Shown here one piece after another: positions 33,672-42,600 of a stretch of DNA of 64,000 nucleotides (within the stretch, counting starts at the first letter, position 1; each line of letters starts with the position of its first letter). Position numbers and translations under genes: made by a program. The notes under the pieces were generated by a model, which was not told where the DNA came from, made no database searches, and worked only from the letters and a program-made list of their open reading frames with translations. The stretch is taken from assembly GCA_000492175.2 (NCBI GenBank), contig CP097573.1, positions 2,418,001-2,482,000 on the forward strand. The letters run 5' to 3'. Source of the stretch: Firmicutes bacterium ASF500. GTDB taxonomy: Bacteria; Bacillota; Clostridia; Oscillospirales; Oscillospiraceae.

Positions 33672-34424
33672 TTGAAAAACCAGAACTTTTTGAAACGAAT
33701 AGGCGACTTTGCGCTGGGAAAGGGCTTCTACATAGTCCTTTTCCTGTGTGTCGCCACCATAGGAATTTCGGGCTATTATCTGCTTAGAAGCGTTGTTGGA
33801 AGTTCAGAGCTGACTCAGCCGGCGGGGGGCGGCGCCTCGGTCACCGTCCCAGACCAGAACGTGAGCCGGCCGGCCATCCCTGTACCCAAGCCGGTGCAGT
33901 CAGGCGGCGAGACAGCCGCCGACCCCGACCCCAAGCCGGCTGTCCAGCCGGACGACCCGGAGCCGGTGAAGGACGAAAGTCCTGAGCCTGACACCCAGGA
34001 GACCAATCAGACCGTCTCGAAGGTGTTCACCTGGCCCGCCCAAGGGGCGGTCCTCCGGGACTACAGCCTGGAGGTGCTGTCCCGTGACCCCACCATGGGG
34101 GACTGGCGCACCCACAGCGGGCTGGACATCGCCGCCCTGGAGGGCGTGAATGTGCTGTCCATCAGCGCCGGCACGGTGGAACAGATCTATGAGGACGCCC
34201 TGATGGGCACCACAATCGTGGTGGACCACGGCGGCGGCTTGCAGTCCTGGTACAGCAACCTGGCCCCCGAGACCGCCGTGCAGGTGGGCGACTCGGTGGA
34301 TATCGGCGGCGTCCTCGGCACCGTGGGCGGCTCCGCCATCGCCGAGTCCGGCGAGAGCCCCCATGTCCACCTGGAAACCGTCCTCAACGGCCAGCCGGTG
34401 GACCCCAGAGATTATCTGAAATGA
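33672..34424 (+). CDS. spoIIQ: SpoIIQ-like M23 endopeptidase
   Basis: A 250-residue protein with one transmembrane helix at about 20-42, a Pro-rich linker (to about 115), and a LytM/M23 domain with the zinc ligands of HSGLDIAA and HVHLE. A single helix plus linker plus LytM is the layout of SpoIIQ, the forespore half of the engulfment channel; clostridial SpoIIQ keeps zinc ligands, as here. A TTG start at 33672 follows GGAGGTGG. The sigma-F-like promoter supports the call; another M23 membrane protein is possible. Confidence 0.68.
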   Translation: MKNQNFLKRIGDFALGKGFYIVLFLCVATIGISGYYLLRSVVGSSELTQPAGGGASVTVPDQNVSRPAIPVPKPVQSGGETAADPDPKPAVQPDDPEPVKDESPEPDTQETNQTVSKVFTWPAQGAVLRDYSLEVLSRDPTMGDWRTHSGLDIAALEGVNVLSISAGTVEQIYEDALMGTTIVVDHGGGLQSWYSNLAPETAVQVGDSVDIGGVLGTVGGSAIAESGESPHVHLETVLNGQPVDPRDYLK

Positions 34425-34429
34425 ATGAC

Positions 34430-34460
34430 AAGGCGGCTGGTATTCGCTACCAGCCGCCTT
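34430..34460. repeat. 31-bp hairpin repeat, left of the IS
   Basis: A palindrome with 13-bp arms AAGGCGGCTGGTA/TACCAGCCGCCTT and loop TTCGC. An identical copy in the same orientation is at 36051-36081. It sits just after the spoIIQ stop and looks like a terminator stem. Confidence 0.85.
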
Positions 34461-36050
34461 CAGCCTGTCGAAAAAGTCTGCCTTTTGGCAGACATTTTCA
34501 TGTAAAGATGATAAAATAGGGAGTAAGGGGTGAGGGAAATGTTGGAGCGAGGGAAAAATGAGCGAGGGGTTATAGAAATGGTGGACACAGAAAGCCTGGT
34601 GCCGCCCGAACATCTATTGCGGCAGGTGGATGCAGCGGTAGATTTCGAGAAATTGTACGAAATCGTGGAGGCGTTGTACAGCGAAGAAGAGGGGCGGCGG
34701 AGCATCGACCCAGTGGTGCTATTCAAAATCGTATTGCTGCAGCATTTGGATGGGAATGTATCTTTGCGGGGAACGCTGCGCAGAGCCCAGACAGATATAG
34801 CATACCGGTGGTTTTTGCGATACACGCTGAGTGAGGAGCTGCCCCATTTTTCCACGGTGAGCTACAACTTCCGGCACCGGTACACCCCGGAAACGATAGA
34901 GTTGGTGTTTCAGTGGATATTAGAGGAGGCGGGCAGTGCGGGAGCACTGACCCCGGCGGCGGTATTTATAGATGGGACACACATCAAAGCCAGCGCAAAT
35001 CTGAAGAAGAAAATGAAGCAGGAAGTACCGGCAGCAGCAAAACGATATCAGGAAGAACTGCTGGCGGAAGTAAACGCGGACCGGGAGGCTCATGGAAAAA
35101 AGCCACTGGATGATGAAGAAGAACCACCCAAAGCTGGAGGGAAGAAACAGGACAACACCTCAAAAAAGAAGCAGGCCCGGAGGAAGAAAGCGGCGAAAAA
35201 GCAGAAAACAGTAACGGTATCCACCACAGACCCGGAGAGTGGAATGTTCCACAAAGGGGAGCACGAGCGGTGCTTTGCTTATGAGGCCCATACCGCCTGT
35301 GACAAGAGCGGTTACGTATTGGAAACAGTGGTCACCCCCGGAAATGTCCATGACAGCGTGGCGTTTGACGATGTTTACGACAAATTGATTCAATCGTTTC
35401 CAGAGGTGGAAACAGTGGTGGCAGACGCTGCCTACAAGACCCCGCATATCTGCAAAAAGGTATTTCGAGATGGCCGGGTATTGTCTACAGCCTACAAGCG
35501 GCCCACGACGATGAAGGGTGGACATCCCTGGTGGTCTTACGTCTACGATGAATATTATGACTGCGTGATCTGCCCGGAATACCACATCCTGTCCTACCGC
35601 ACCACCAACCGGGACGGATACCGTGAATACCGCAGCGATCCGAAAATTTGCGCCCAGTGCCCCACCCGGCATTTATGTACAAAATCCAAAAGCTTCGTAA
35701 AGACTGTCCTGCGGCACATCTGGAAGGGCTATGAGGAACTGGCCGATGATGCCAGGTACACCCCGGAGTACAAGCAGCTCTATTCAAGGCGCAAAGAGAC
35801 CATTGAGCGAGTTTTTGCCGATGCAAAAGAAAAACACGCCATGCGCTATACCGTTTACCGTGGTCTGGCCCAGGTTTCCAACTGGGTGAGGCTTAAATTT
35901 GCTGCCATGAACCTAAAAAAGTTGGCAAGACGGAAAGCCAGAAAGCGCTTTGCTCCGCCTTCCTCCACACCCTCCTCCTACATTTTATTCCTCGTTAACG
36001 TTTTGCCCTGTCTGGCTTCATTACCAGACAGGCCATTTTTCGACAAGCTG
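34461..36050 (+). mobile_element. IS1182-type insertion sequence
   Basis: A 1,590-bp element. Its ends are 15-bp inverted repeats CAGCCTGTCGAAAAA (34461-34475) and TTTTTCGACAAGCTG (36036-36050), one mismatch. It is flanked by direct copies of a 31-bp hairpin (34430-34460 and 36051-36081). It carries one transposase gene. It interrupts what was probably a single shared terminator between the convergent spoIIQ-like and flavoprotein genes. Confidence 0.75.
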
Positions 36051-36083
36051 AAGGCGGCTGGTATTCGCTACCAGCCGCCTTGA
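34530..36083 (+). CDS. IS1182-family transposase
   Basis: A full-length DDE transposase of 517 residues (508 if the ATG at 34540 region is used). An N-terminal DUF772-type domain (VPPEHLLRQVDAAVDFEKLY) leads to the catalytic core with FIDGTHIKA and VADAAYKT, and the C-terminal ETIERVFADAKEKHAMRYT. A basic Lys-rich insert lies at about 190-225. The stop codon lies beyond the inverted repeat, inside or after the flanking hairpin, so the last ten residues (KAAGIRYQPP) come from that repeat. Intact and probably active. Confidence 0.88.
   Translation: MREMLERGKNERGVIEMVDTESLVPPEHLLRQVDAAVDFEKLYEIVEALYSEEEGRRSIDPVVLFKIVLLQHLDGNVSLRGTLRRAQTDIAYRWFLRYTLSEELPHFSTVSYNFRHRYTPETIELVFQWILEEAGSAGALTPAAVFIDGTHIKASANLKKKMKQEVPAAAKRYQEELLAEVNADREAHGKKPLDDEEEPPKAGGKKQDNTSKKKQARRKKAAKKQKTVTVSTTDPESGMFHKGEHERCFAYEAHTACDKSGYVLETVVTPGNVHDSVAFDDVYDKLIQSFPEVETVVADAAYKTPHICKKVFRDGRVLSTAYKRPTTMKGGHPWWSYVYDEYYDCVICPEYHILSYRTTNRDGYREYRSDPKICAQCPTRHLCTKSKSFVKTVLRHIWKGYEELADDARYTPEYKQLYSRRKETIERVFADAKEKHAMRYTVYRGLAQVSNWVRLKFAAMNLKKLARRKARKRFAPPSSTPSSYILFLVNVLPCLASLPDRPFFDKLKAAGIRYQPP
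36051..36081. repeat. 31-bp hairpin repeat, right of the IS
   Basis: Second identical copy of the palindrome at 34430-34460, same strand orientation (loop TTCGC in both). It would act as terminator of the minus-strand gene ending at 36090. Confidence 0.85.
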
Positions 36084-36089
36084 TCTCTG

Positions 36090-37148
36090 TTACAGACACA
36101 GAGTATTCAAAATGTTCTGACCAAATGCGTCCAGCCGGGACTGAATGCCGGGGAGGGACAGGGCCTCACCGGGGTTGTTGGCGGTTTCGATGAGGGCAAA
36201 ATTGGGGGGGAGGTAGAAGGACTTATTCATATTCATAGCGGCCACCACCTGCCGGGCCACCACATCCCCGCCGGAGTAGCCCGAGACCACGATGGCAAAC
36301 ACCGCCTTGTCATAGAACCGGGTCTGACGGAAGAGGGCGGTAAGGCGGTTGATAAAGGCAGTGAGGTTGGCGGACAGGGCATCGTTGTAGTTGGGGCATA
36401 GGAGGACCAGGGCGTCCGCCGCCCGGACGGCGGGGTAGACCTCGTCCCGCATCACGCCGCCGTAGAAGCACCCCCCCTGCTCCCCGAAGTGGAGGCACAT
36501 GGTGTAGGGACAGCCGGAGCAGTCGAAGAGGGTGCCGTTGCGCAGGCCGATCTCGCGGATGGTACAGCGCCCCTCCAGCTTTTCCCGCACGCTGGACCAC
36601 AGGTCGATGGTGTTGGAGGTGTGGTGGCTGGAGGCGTGGAGGACCAGCACCTCGGGCCGTTCCCTTTTGGGGAAGATCTCTCCCTCCACCCGGCCTGCCA
36701 GCTCCTGGACGGCGTGGTGATAGGCCCCCATCAGGCCGGCGCCCAGGTTTTGGGCCTGGACGGCAAAATTGACCAGGGAGCCGGTGCCCTCCACCAGGGG
36801 CCGGCCCACCAGGGCGCAGCCCGCCATATTCAGGGCCAGGGCGGCCTCGGCGGCGGCGGATTTGGTAAACAGCTCCCCCGCCCCGTCCACGACGAGCCCG
36901 GCGGTACAGCCCCGGAGCAGCTCCGGCTCCTTCCGCAGCCGGGCCAGCATACGCATGTACTCCAGGTTGACCCCCGTATCCCCCAGGGGCAGGGCAAGGA
37001 GGAGCCGCTGTCCTGCCAGGCCGGACAGCTCCTCCGCCCGGCGCGCCACCCGGACCTCCCGCCCGGCCAGGGAGCGCCGCAGCACGTCGTCCAGCCTCTG
37101 GCCCGCCCAGCCTGCATCTGGGGTTGGATAAATGAGTGTAATAGACAT
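36090..37148 (-). CDS. NADPH-dependent FMN reductase-like flavoprotein
   Basis: A 352-residue protein. The C-terminal half (from about 165) is flavodoxin-like: VLVLHASSHHTSNTIDLWSS, the cysteine segment FDCSGCPYTMCLHFGEQGGC and the flavin-site VLLCPNYNDALSANLTAFIN. The N-terminal 150 residues form a second domain I do not recognise. It is downstream of a lactate/malate-dehydrogenase-like gene and separated from it by a mobile repeat; the pair probably works on one redox pathway. Electron donor and substrate unknown. Confidence 0.75.
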   Translation of the reverse strand: MSITLIYPTPDAGWAGQRLDDVLRRSLAGREVRVARRAEELSGLAGQRLLLALPLGDTGVNLEYMRMLARLRKEPELLRGCTAGLVVDGAGELFTKSAAAEAALALNMAGCALVGRPLVEGTGSLVNFAVQAQNLGAGLMGAYHHAVQELAGRVEGEIFPKRERPEVLVLHASSHHTSNTIDLWSSVREKLEGRCTIREIGLRNGTLFDCSGCPYTMCLHFGEQGGCFYGGVMRDEVYPAVRAADALVLLCPNYNDALSANLTAFINRLTALFRQTRFYDKAVFAIVVSGYSGGDVVARQVVAAMNMNKSFYLPPNFALIETANNPGEALSLPGIQSRLDAFGQNILNTLCL

Positions 37149-37172
37149 GGTTCACCCTTCTTGCATCCATGT

Positions 37173-37242
37173 GTAGGGGCGGATATTATCCGCCCGCAGA
37201 AAGTCCGCGCAAATTTGGCGGGCGGATGATATCCGCCCCTAC
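37173..37242. repeat. gtaggg...ccctac intergenic element
   Basis: A 70-bp copy of the GTAGGGGCGGATATTATCCG subtype, inside the two-gene operon. Confidence 0.75.
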
Positions 37243-37251
37243 AGGCAAAGT

Positions 37252-38541
37252 TCAAATGATGCTCTTGAGGTGCTCCGCCGCCTCCCGGATGTGAGCGAAG
37301 AGGGGGTCGGGAATACAGGGCAGCAGCTCGGTCTCCACCCCGGCGGGGGTGTAGCGGTTTTTCACGCCCATATAGATGCCGTCCAGGAACACCGACCCAC
37401 AGTGCCACTCCCCCCGGAGGGTGAGCAGCAGGGACAGCGCCCCGGAGGACAGGGCGGGGGCCACGTAGGGCTTGAAGCCGATCTCCCGCATTTTCAGGTT
37501 GGCGGTGACGGTAAGCTGGGTCAGCTCCTGGGACAATTCCTCGTCGTAGCGGTCGATGGAGTTGGCGATAAACAGCCCCGTGCCGTGGGGGCCGAAGGAC
37601 CGGCCCTCGGTGAGGAAGGAGGCCAGCCGGGGGTCCCGCTTGGCGAAGTAGGCCGCCCGGGCGTTCATCACCCCCAGGCCGAAGCCCTGGATCTGCTCGG
37701 GCCGCAGGCCCTTCCCGTCAAAGACGCCGTTCTCGTCCCTGTTGCTCTCCAGATAGGCGGTCTTGGCAAGGGGGTCCACCGGGTCGGACACGGCGCACCA
37801 CAGCCCCTGGAATCTCTTCTCCCGGGCCATTTTGGCGTAGTGGGCCACGATCTTGGCGTTGTTCTCAAACTGATACATCCGCACGTCCTTCACCTGGGAG
37901 CCCACCGGAGGGATGCCCTTGGAGGCCACAAAGACGAACATGTCACAATCGAAGAGTTTTTCCGGGGGAATGACCTCTACCTCGGGGAAAATGTTGTAAT
38001 TCCAGGGCAGATTGATCTGTCCCATCTCGAACTCCCAGCGGGCGGTGATCTGGTCGCTGAGGTCACAGATGCCGATGGAGGAGATCACGTCCCCCCCCAG
38101 CAGCTTCAGGCCGGTGAGGAGGGTGGAGCCCACGTCGCCGATGGCCAGGATATTCACCCGTTTTTTGCCCAGGCTGTGGGAGAGCTTCAAGACCTCCTCC
38201 CAGCCGGGGCGGCTGATGTTGACGGCGGTGAGCCGTCCGTCGTCAATGGCCTGGCGGATATTCTGGTCCAGCTCCAGGGGGACCACCGTCCCGTCGCTGA
38301 GCATGGCGCTGGCGGGGCCGTTGTCAAAATCGGGCAGACGGGAGGCGTCCAGCGCCTCCAGGCCGTGGCCGGACAGCAGCTGGCCAGGGTGGTTGACCTT
38401 GAAGGACCCCCGTCCCAGCACCGGGTCGCCGGAGACGGCGGCGAACAGCCGCCATCCCCCCGCGGGCTCCACCTCCAGGCCCAGGCCCTCCAGAGGAATC
38501 AGCGAGGCCAGCGCCGCGCCGTTTACATTATAATAATACAT
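37252..38541 (-). CDS. Lactate/malate dehydrogenase-like protein
   Basis: A 429-residue protein with a Rossmann segment in the middle (VNILAIGDVGSTLLTGLKLL at about 130) and later a long DPVDPLAKTAYLESNRD region resembling the NAD-linked lactate/malate dehydrogenase superfamily. It is longer than true LDH (about 310) because of a 125-residue N-terminal domain. The exact reaction is unknown. It leads a two-gene operon with the flavoprotein at 36090. Confidence 0.68.
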   Translation of the reverse strand: MYYYNVNGAALASLIPLEGLGLEVEPAGGWRLFAAVSGDPVLGRGSFKVNHPGQLLSGHGLEALDASRLPDFDNGPASAMLSDGTVVPLELDQNIRQAIDDGRLTAVNISRPGWEEVLKLSHSLGKKRVNILAIGDVGSTLLTGLKLLGGDVISSIGICDLSDQITARWEFEMGQINLPWNYNIFPEVEVIPPEKLFDCDMFVFVASKGIPPVGSQVKDVRMYQFENNAKIVAHYAKMAREKRFQGLWCAVSDPVDPLAKTAYLESNRDENGVFDGKGLRPEQIQGFGLGVMNARAAYFAKRDPRLASFLTEGRSFGPHGTGLFIANSIDRYDEELSQELTQLTVTANLKMREIGFKPYVAPALSSGALSLLLTLRGEWHCGSVFLDGIYMGVKNRYTPAGVETELLPCIPDPLFAHIREAAEHLKSII

Positions 38542-38563
38542 AATATCACTTCCGGTATTGATT

Positions 38564-38643
38564 GTAGGGACGCATCACGATGCGTCCGTCTCGATTTTCG
38601 GTGCATTCGCCGGGGGGGCGGACGCTTCGTGAAGCGTCCCTAC
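38564..38643. repeat. gtaggg...ccctac intergenic element (variant)
   Basis: An 80-bp copy with a different core: GTAGGGACGCATCACGATGC and GCTTCGTGAAGCGTCCCTAC. Same ends, different arms. Confidence 0.7.
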
Positions 38644-38672
38644 ATTTTCCTTACGGCTCAACCACAGGTTTG

Positions 38673-38700
38673 TTGACAAATAAGGCAGACGGAGTATGCT
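38673..38700 (+). promoter_or_regulatory. Promoter of XRE membrane protein 1
   Basis: TTGACA (38673-38678), 16-base spacer, TATGCT (38695-38700). Confidence 0.7.
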
Positions 38701-38723
38701 GAAATTAAGAAAGGAGGGGTATA

Positions 38724-39578
38724 ATGGATATCCAAAAGATCGGCGGGCTGATTGCCCGGACACGGAAGGAACAGGGGCTGACCCAGCGGGAGCTGGGGGA
38801 GCGGCTCCACATATCGGACCGCGCGGTGTCCAAGTGGGAGAGGGGACTGAATCTGCCCGAGGCCTCCCTGTTTGAGCCCCTGTGCCAGGCGCTGGGCATC
38901 ACCGTGGCTGAGCTGCTCCGTGGAGAGCGGGAAGCGGCCACAGTCACCGCGCTGGAGCAGGCGGTAGGCGAGGCAGTGACCCTGGCCGGGGCGCAGGAAC
39001 AGAAGAAAAAACTGTACCGGCGGGCGGCCCTGGTCCTGCTGGCCCTGCTGTCCGCGGCCGGGGTACTGATTGGCCGGCCCGCCTGGGAGGAGCGTCAGCG
39101 GCAAAAGCGCTATGACCGGGATGAGCATTGGCCGAAGGTGGCGTTCAGCTATCATACCCCTGTCCCCTCGGTGACCTATAAGGTTGACGGCACGCTTATG
39201 AGCGCGTATGGGCCCTTCGAATCGGACGGCTCACTGTTTCACGCGGACCCGCTCATTTCCCACCCCATTACCTATCCGCCCTACCTCTTTGAACTGGAGC
39301 TGGATACCGTACCCGGCCACATCCGCTTTTGTATAGAGGGAGCGAAAAGGGAGATGGAGATGAAAGTCCTGCGCTGGCCGGAGCGGATGAAAGGAACAGG
39401 CGCGGGCTTTGAGGAGGGGGAGGCGGTCGCTGTCTGCCCGTGGAATCTCGGGGGTCATGAGCATGAATATATGATCGAAGGTCTGGAACCGGGATACCTG
39501 TACTCTGTGGTGTTCTTCTGGGGGGATGGCTATTACGTGGAATATTCCTTCCTTACCAGTAAAAAGACAGACTTTTAA
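38724..39578 (+). CDS. XRE-family membrane-anchored regulator 1
   Basis: A 284-residue protein. An N-terminal XRE helix-turn-helix (GLTQRELGERLHISDRAVSK) spans about 8-62, then a charged linker, one transmembrane helix at about 98-118, and an extracytoplasmic beta-rich domain of about 160 residues. The layout suggests a DNA-binding protein tied to the membrane that senses something outside. A paralogue of the same design is at 62045; their outer domains differ. AAGGAGGGG precedes the ATG. Confidence 0.85.
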   Translation: MDIQKIGGLIARTRKEQGLTQRELGERLHISDRAVSKWERGLNLPEASLFEPLCQALGITVAELLRGEREAATVTALEQAVGEAVTLAGAQEQKKKLYRRAALVLLALLSAAGVLIGRPAWEERQRQKRYDRDEHWPKVAFSYHTPVPSVTYKVDGTLMSAYGPFESDGSLFHADPLISHPITYPPYLFELELDTVPGHIRFCIEGAKREMEMKVLRWPERMKGTGAGFEEGEAVAVCPWNLGGHEHEYMIEGLEPGYLYSVVFFWGDGYYVEYSFLTSKKTDF

Positions 39579-39591
39579 TAACATCCATTGT

Positions 39592-39620
39592 GGGGCGGCC
39601 GTCAGGCCGCCCCTTTATTT
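39592..39620. terminator. Bidirectional terminator
   Basis: GGGGCGGCC/GGCCGCCCC around GTCA, followed by TTTATTTG, between two convergent genes. Confidence 0.75.
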
Positions 39621-39621
39621 G

Positions 39622-42600
39622 TCACTGATTCTGCCTTAGCAGCTGCTCCAGGTCGTTCTCCAGATAGACAGAGGCGGACAGGTTGGGGTCGTAGCGCAGG
39701 CACATGCCCTTGTCGGGGCAGAGGGGGAGGATCACTGCCTCGGGCAGGCGGGAGAGGGTGAGGTTCCGGCCATAGAGGATGCGGTACTCCTGCTCCAGCA
39801 CCTGCATCAGGTCCAGGGCGGACTCCAGGCAGGTCCGGGACAGGTTCAGGGCGGTCTCCTGGCCGCACTCGTCTTGGAACAGGGGCTTGGCGTAGGGCAG
39901 GATGTGGTTGATGCCGGGCAGCAGTCCGGGCACCGGAGACTGCCGCCGCCGGACGGTATTGCCCCCCACAAAGGGGTATAGGGTGGCCTCCACAAACCAC
40001 TGGCGGATGCGGGGCAGGAAGTACACGCAGTCCACAGGCTGATTCCAGGATGTCATCAAATCCTTGCCATATCCCGACAGGATACCCACCAGCACCATCA
40101 GGACGGGCACCCCCTCCTGCCGCAGGACGGGCCCCAGCCGCTTGAGGCGGAAGCCGGGGTGCATCAGGTCGTCCACCAGAATGACCGGGCGGTTGAAGGA
40201 CTTGAGGGTACGCACCTGGCTGGGGATGGGGGCGTAGTAGGGGAAGGCCTCCAGGGTGCTCTCCTTCAGGTCGGGGGAGAACACCTTGTCGGTGTGGAGG
40301 GTCTTGGTCACCGTGTTGGGCACCATCTTGCCCCGGAGCAGCTTTCCGAAGGGGACGCACATGTTCGCCCCCAGGGTCCTGGGCTCGGTGGGCTCCTCGG
40401 GCACGTTGTTCAGGGCGGTGATCTTGGTCAGCAGCTTGTGGTGGATGGTGTTGGCCGACAGGGTGAGGACCAGGGAGCCGGGATACAGCCCGGTGAGGGC
40501 TCTTTGCAGCCGCTCGTGGCCCCGGCGGATGGCGGACAGCACCCGGCGGTTGCGGCACAGGGGCTCCTGAATGGCGGTCTCCAGATTCTGGATGAGGACG
40601 GTGGGGGCGTGCATATCGACCTCCCAGAACACCTCCTGGCCCGGGTGGGGAGTGAAGCCCTGGCGGATAAGCAGGTCTTCCAGCTCCGGGGTCAGCGCCC
40701 CGCTGTGGGGGCGGAAGACGCCGTAGACGCACTCCCGCTCCAGGGCGCGGGCCAGCAGCTCGCTGAGGAGCAGCTGGAAATAGTACCCGTGCTGCTCGCC
40801 GTGCTCGGCGTAGAGGGAGGTGATCAGAAGCACATCGCCCCCCGACCGCAGGCGGACGTGATTGGCCAGCTCCTGGTCGGGGATGGAGGCAAAGAGCTGG
40901 GCGGTGGACAGCATCCGATAGCTGATGTGTCCCAGTCTGTGGCCGCTCCCCGTCTTTGCCAGAACCAGCACCCGGTCCTTCTGGTCCACAATGCTCTTCC
41001 GGACCAGCTCGCTGTGCTTGTTGTGAATCTCCAGGGCGGACAGCAGCTCAGTCGACGGCGCGTCGGCCCACTGGAACTCCAGCTCCCCGGCGTTGAGCAT
41101 GGGTTTATCCTGGCTGTCCCGGAGGTAGAGGCCGTTCTGATAGATGAAATCCTGAATCACCGGGTCGATGAAGTTGGAGATGTCCCGGTTCAGGTCCACG
41201 TTCTCCCGGATGCGGGTGGAGCTGATGTCCTCCAGATGGGGAGGCAGCTGAAGCTGGATCACCCGGCCGTTGATGGGCAGGCGGCCGGTCAGCTCCGCCT
41301 CCCCCGCCCGGCGGAAAATGACGTGGTTCATCTGGTGGATGGAGTAGGGCTGAGGCTCCGCCTTATAGGAGGAGGCGTTGGCCACCACGTCGCTGCCCGC
41401 CACGATGTAGACCTCCTGTCCGGGGAACAGGTCGGTGAGCCGCTTCAGGTCGGCGGGGTTGGCGATGTTCACCGGGATATCGTCGGGGAAGAGGTGGACG
41501 TGGAAGTCCCCCGCCACCGACAGGTTGACGATCTGACGGCGGATCAGGTGGGGCTGGGCCTTCTTGGACCAGGAGAATTCGTCCACCGCCAGATAGACCT
41601 CAAACCCCAGGTCCCGAATGGCGTGAACGATGCCCTTGTGGGACAGGGTGAAGGGGTCGAAGGTGCCGGGGAAGAAGGCGATCCGCTCGGGCTTCTCGAA
41701 GGTGAAGGGGCCGCGGTCCAGCCGGCGGATGGCGATAAAACGGTTGATGTGGGCCAGGGCGGAGGCCCGGTAGAACAGTGTCAGCCCATCCCGGCTGGCG
41801 GACTCCTGAGACAGGTAGAACAGCTTCCGGTAGCACAGAGCGAACAGCCGGGCCTTCTCCCCCATGTCCAGGATGGGGCTTTCAAACAGCAGCTTGCCGG
41901 AAACCAGCAGAGCCTCCTGCCGCACCGTCTCCCGGTAGTGGGCCAGCCCCTGGAGGAGCAGGCCCAGCAGCTCCTGCCGGCGGGCCTCATAGGCCTCCGG
42001 CTTCTCGGAGAAGCGCTGTTGATAGGAGGGATAGTGCTGGAGCAGGACGGCGATGGTGTTCAGCGCCCCGGCCACCGCCGAGTCGTTGGGGGAGCCCAGC
42101 AGGCCCTTGAGCCACAGGACCTGTTCGTCCAGCTCGCTGGGGTGGAGGTAGAGGGCGGCCTCGCCCAGATACTGGGGGATATATTTGGAGATCTCATACT
42201 GGCCCATCTCCAGGCCCTTGCCCAGCTCCACCACCACCTCGTTGCGCTGTTCCCTGCGCAGCAGGGACAGGGTGTGAACCAGGGCGGAGCCGGCGGTGTG
42301 CCGGACCACCACCCGCTCCGAAACCTTGACCAGGTTGGAAAAATGGGTGGCAATGTGCAGAACATGGGCGTCCAGACCCCGTTCCACCTGATCCCGGAGC
42401 AGCTCCACTCCGGCTACCTTGACAACCCAGGGCGTAGCGGTTTTCAGGTTGTCCAAAAAGACCTCGCTGGTAATGTCGTTGTGGTACAGGGTCTCCTCCA
42501 GGGCGGACACGTCCCGGCCCGCCCGGCGCAGAATGCGGCATTTCAGAAAAACCGTGGTCAGCTGGCGGGAGGGGATTTCCTCCACCAGCTGGGCGATCCG

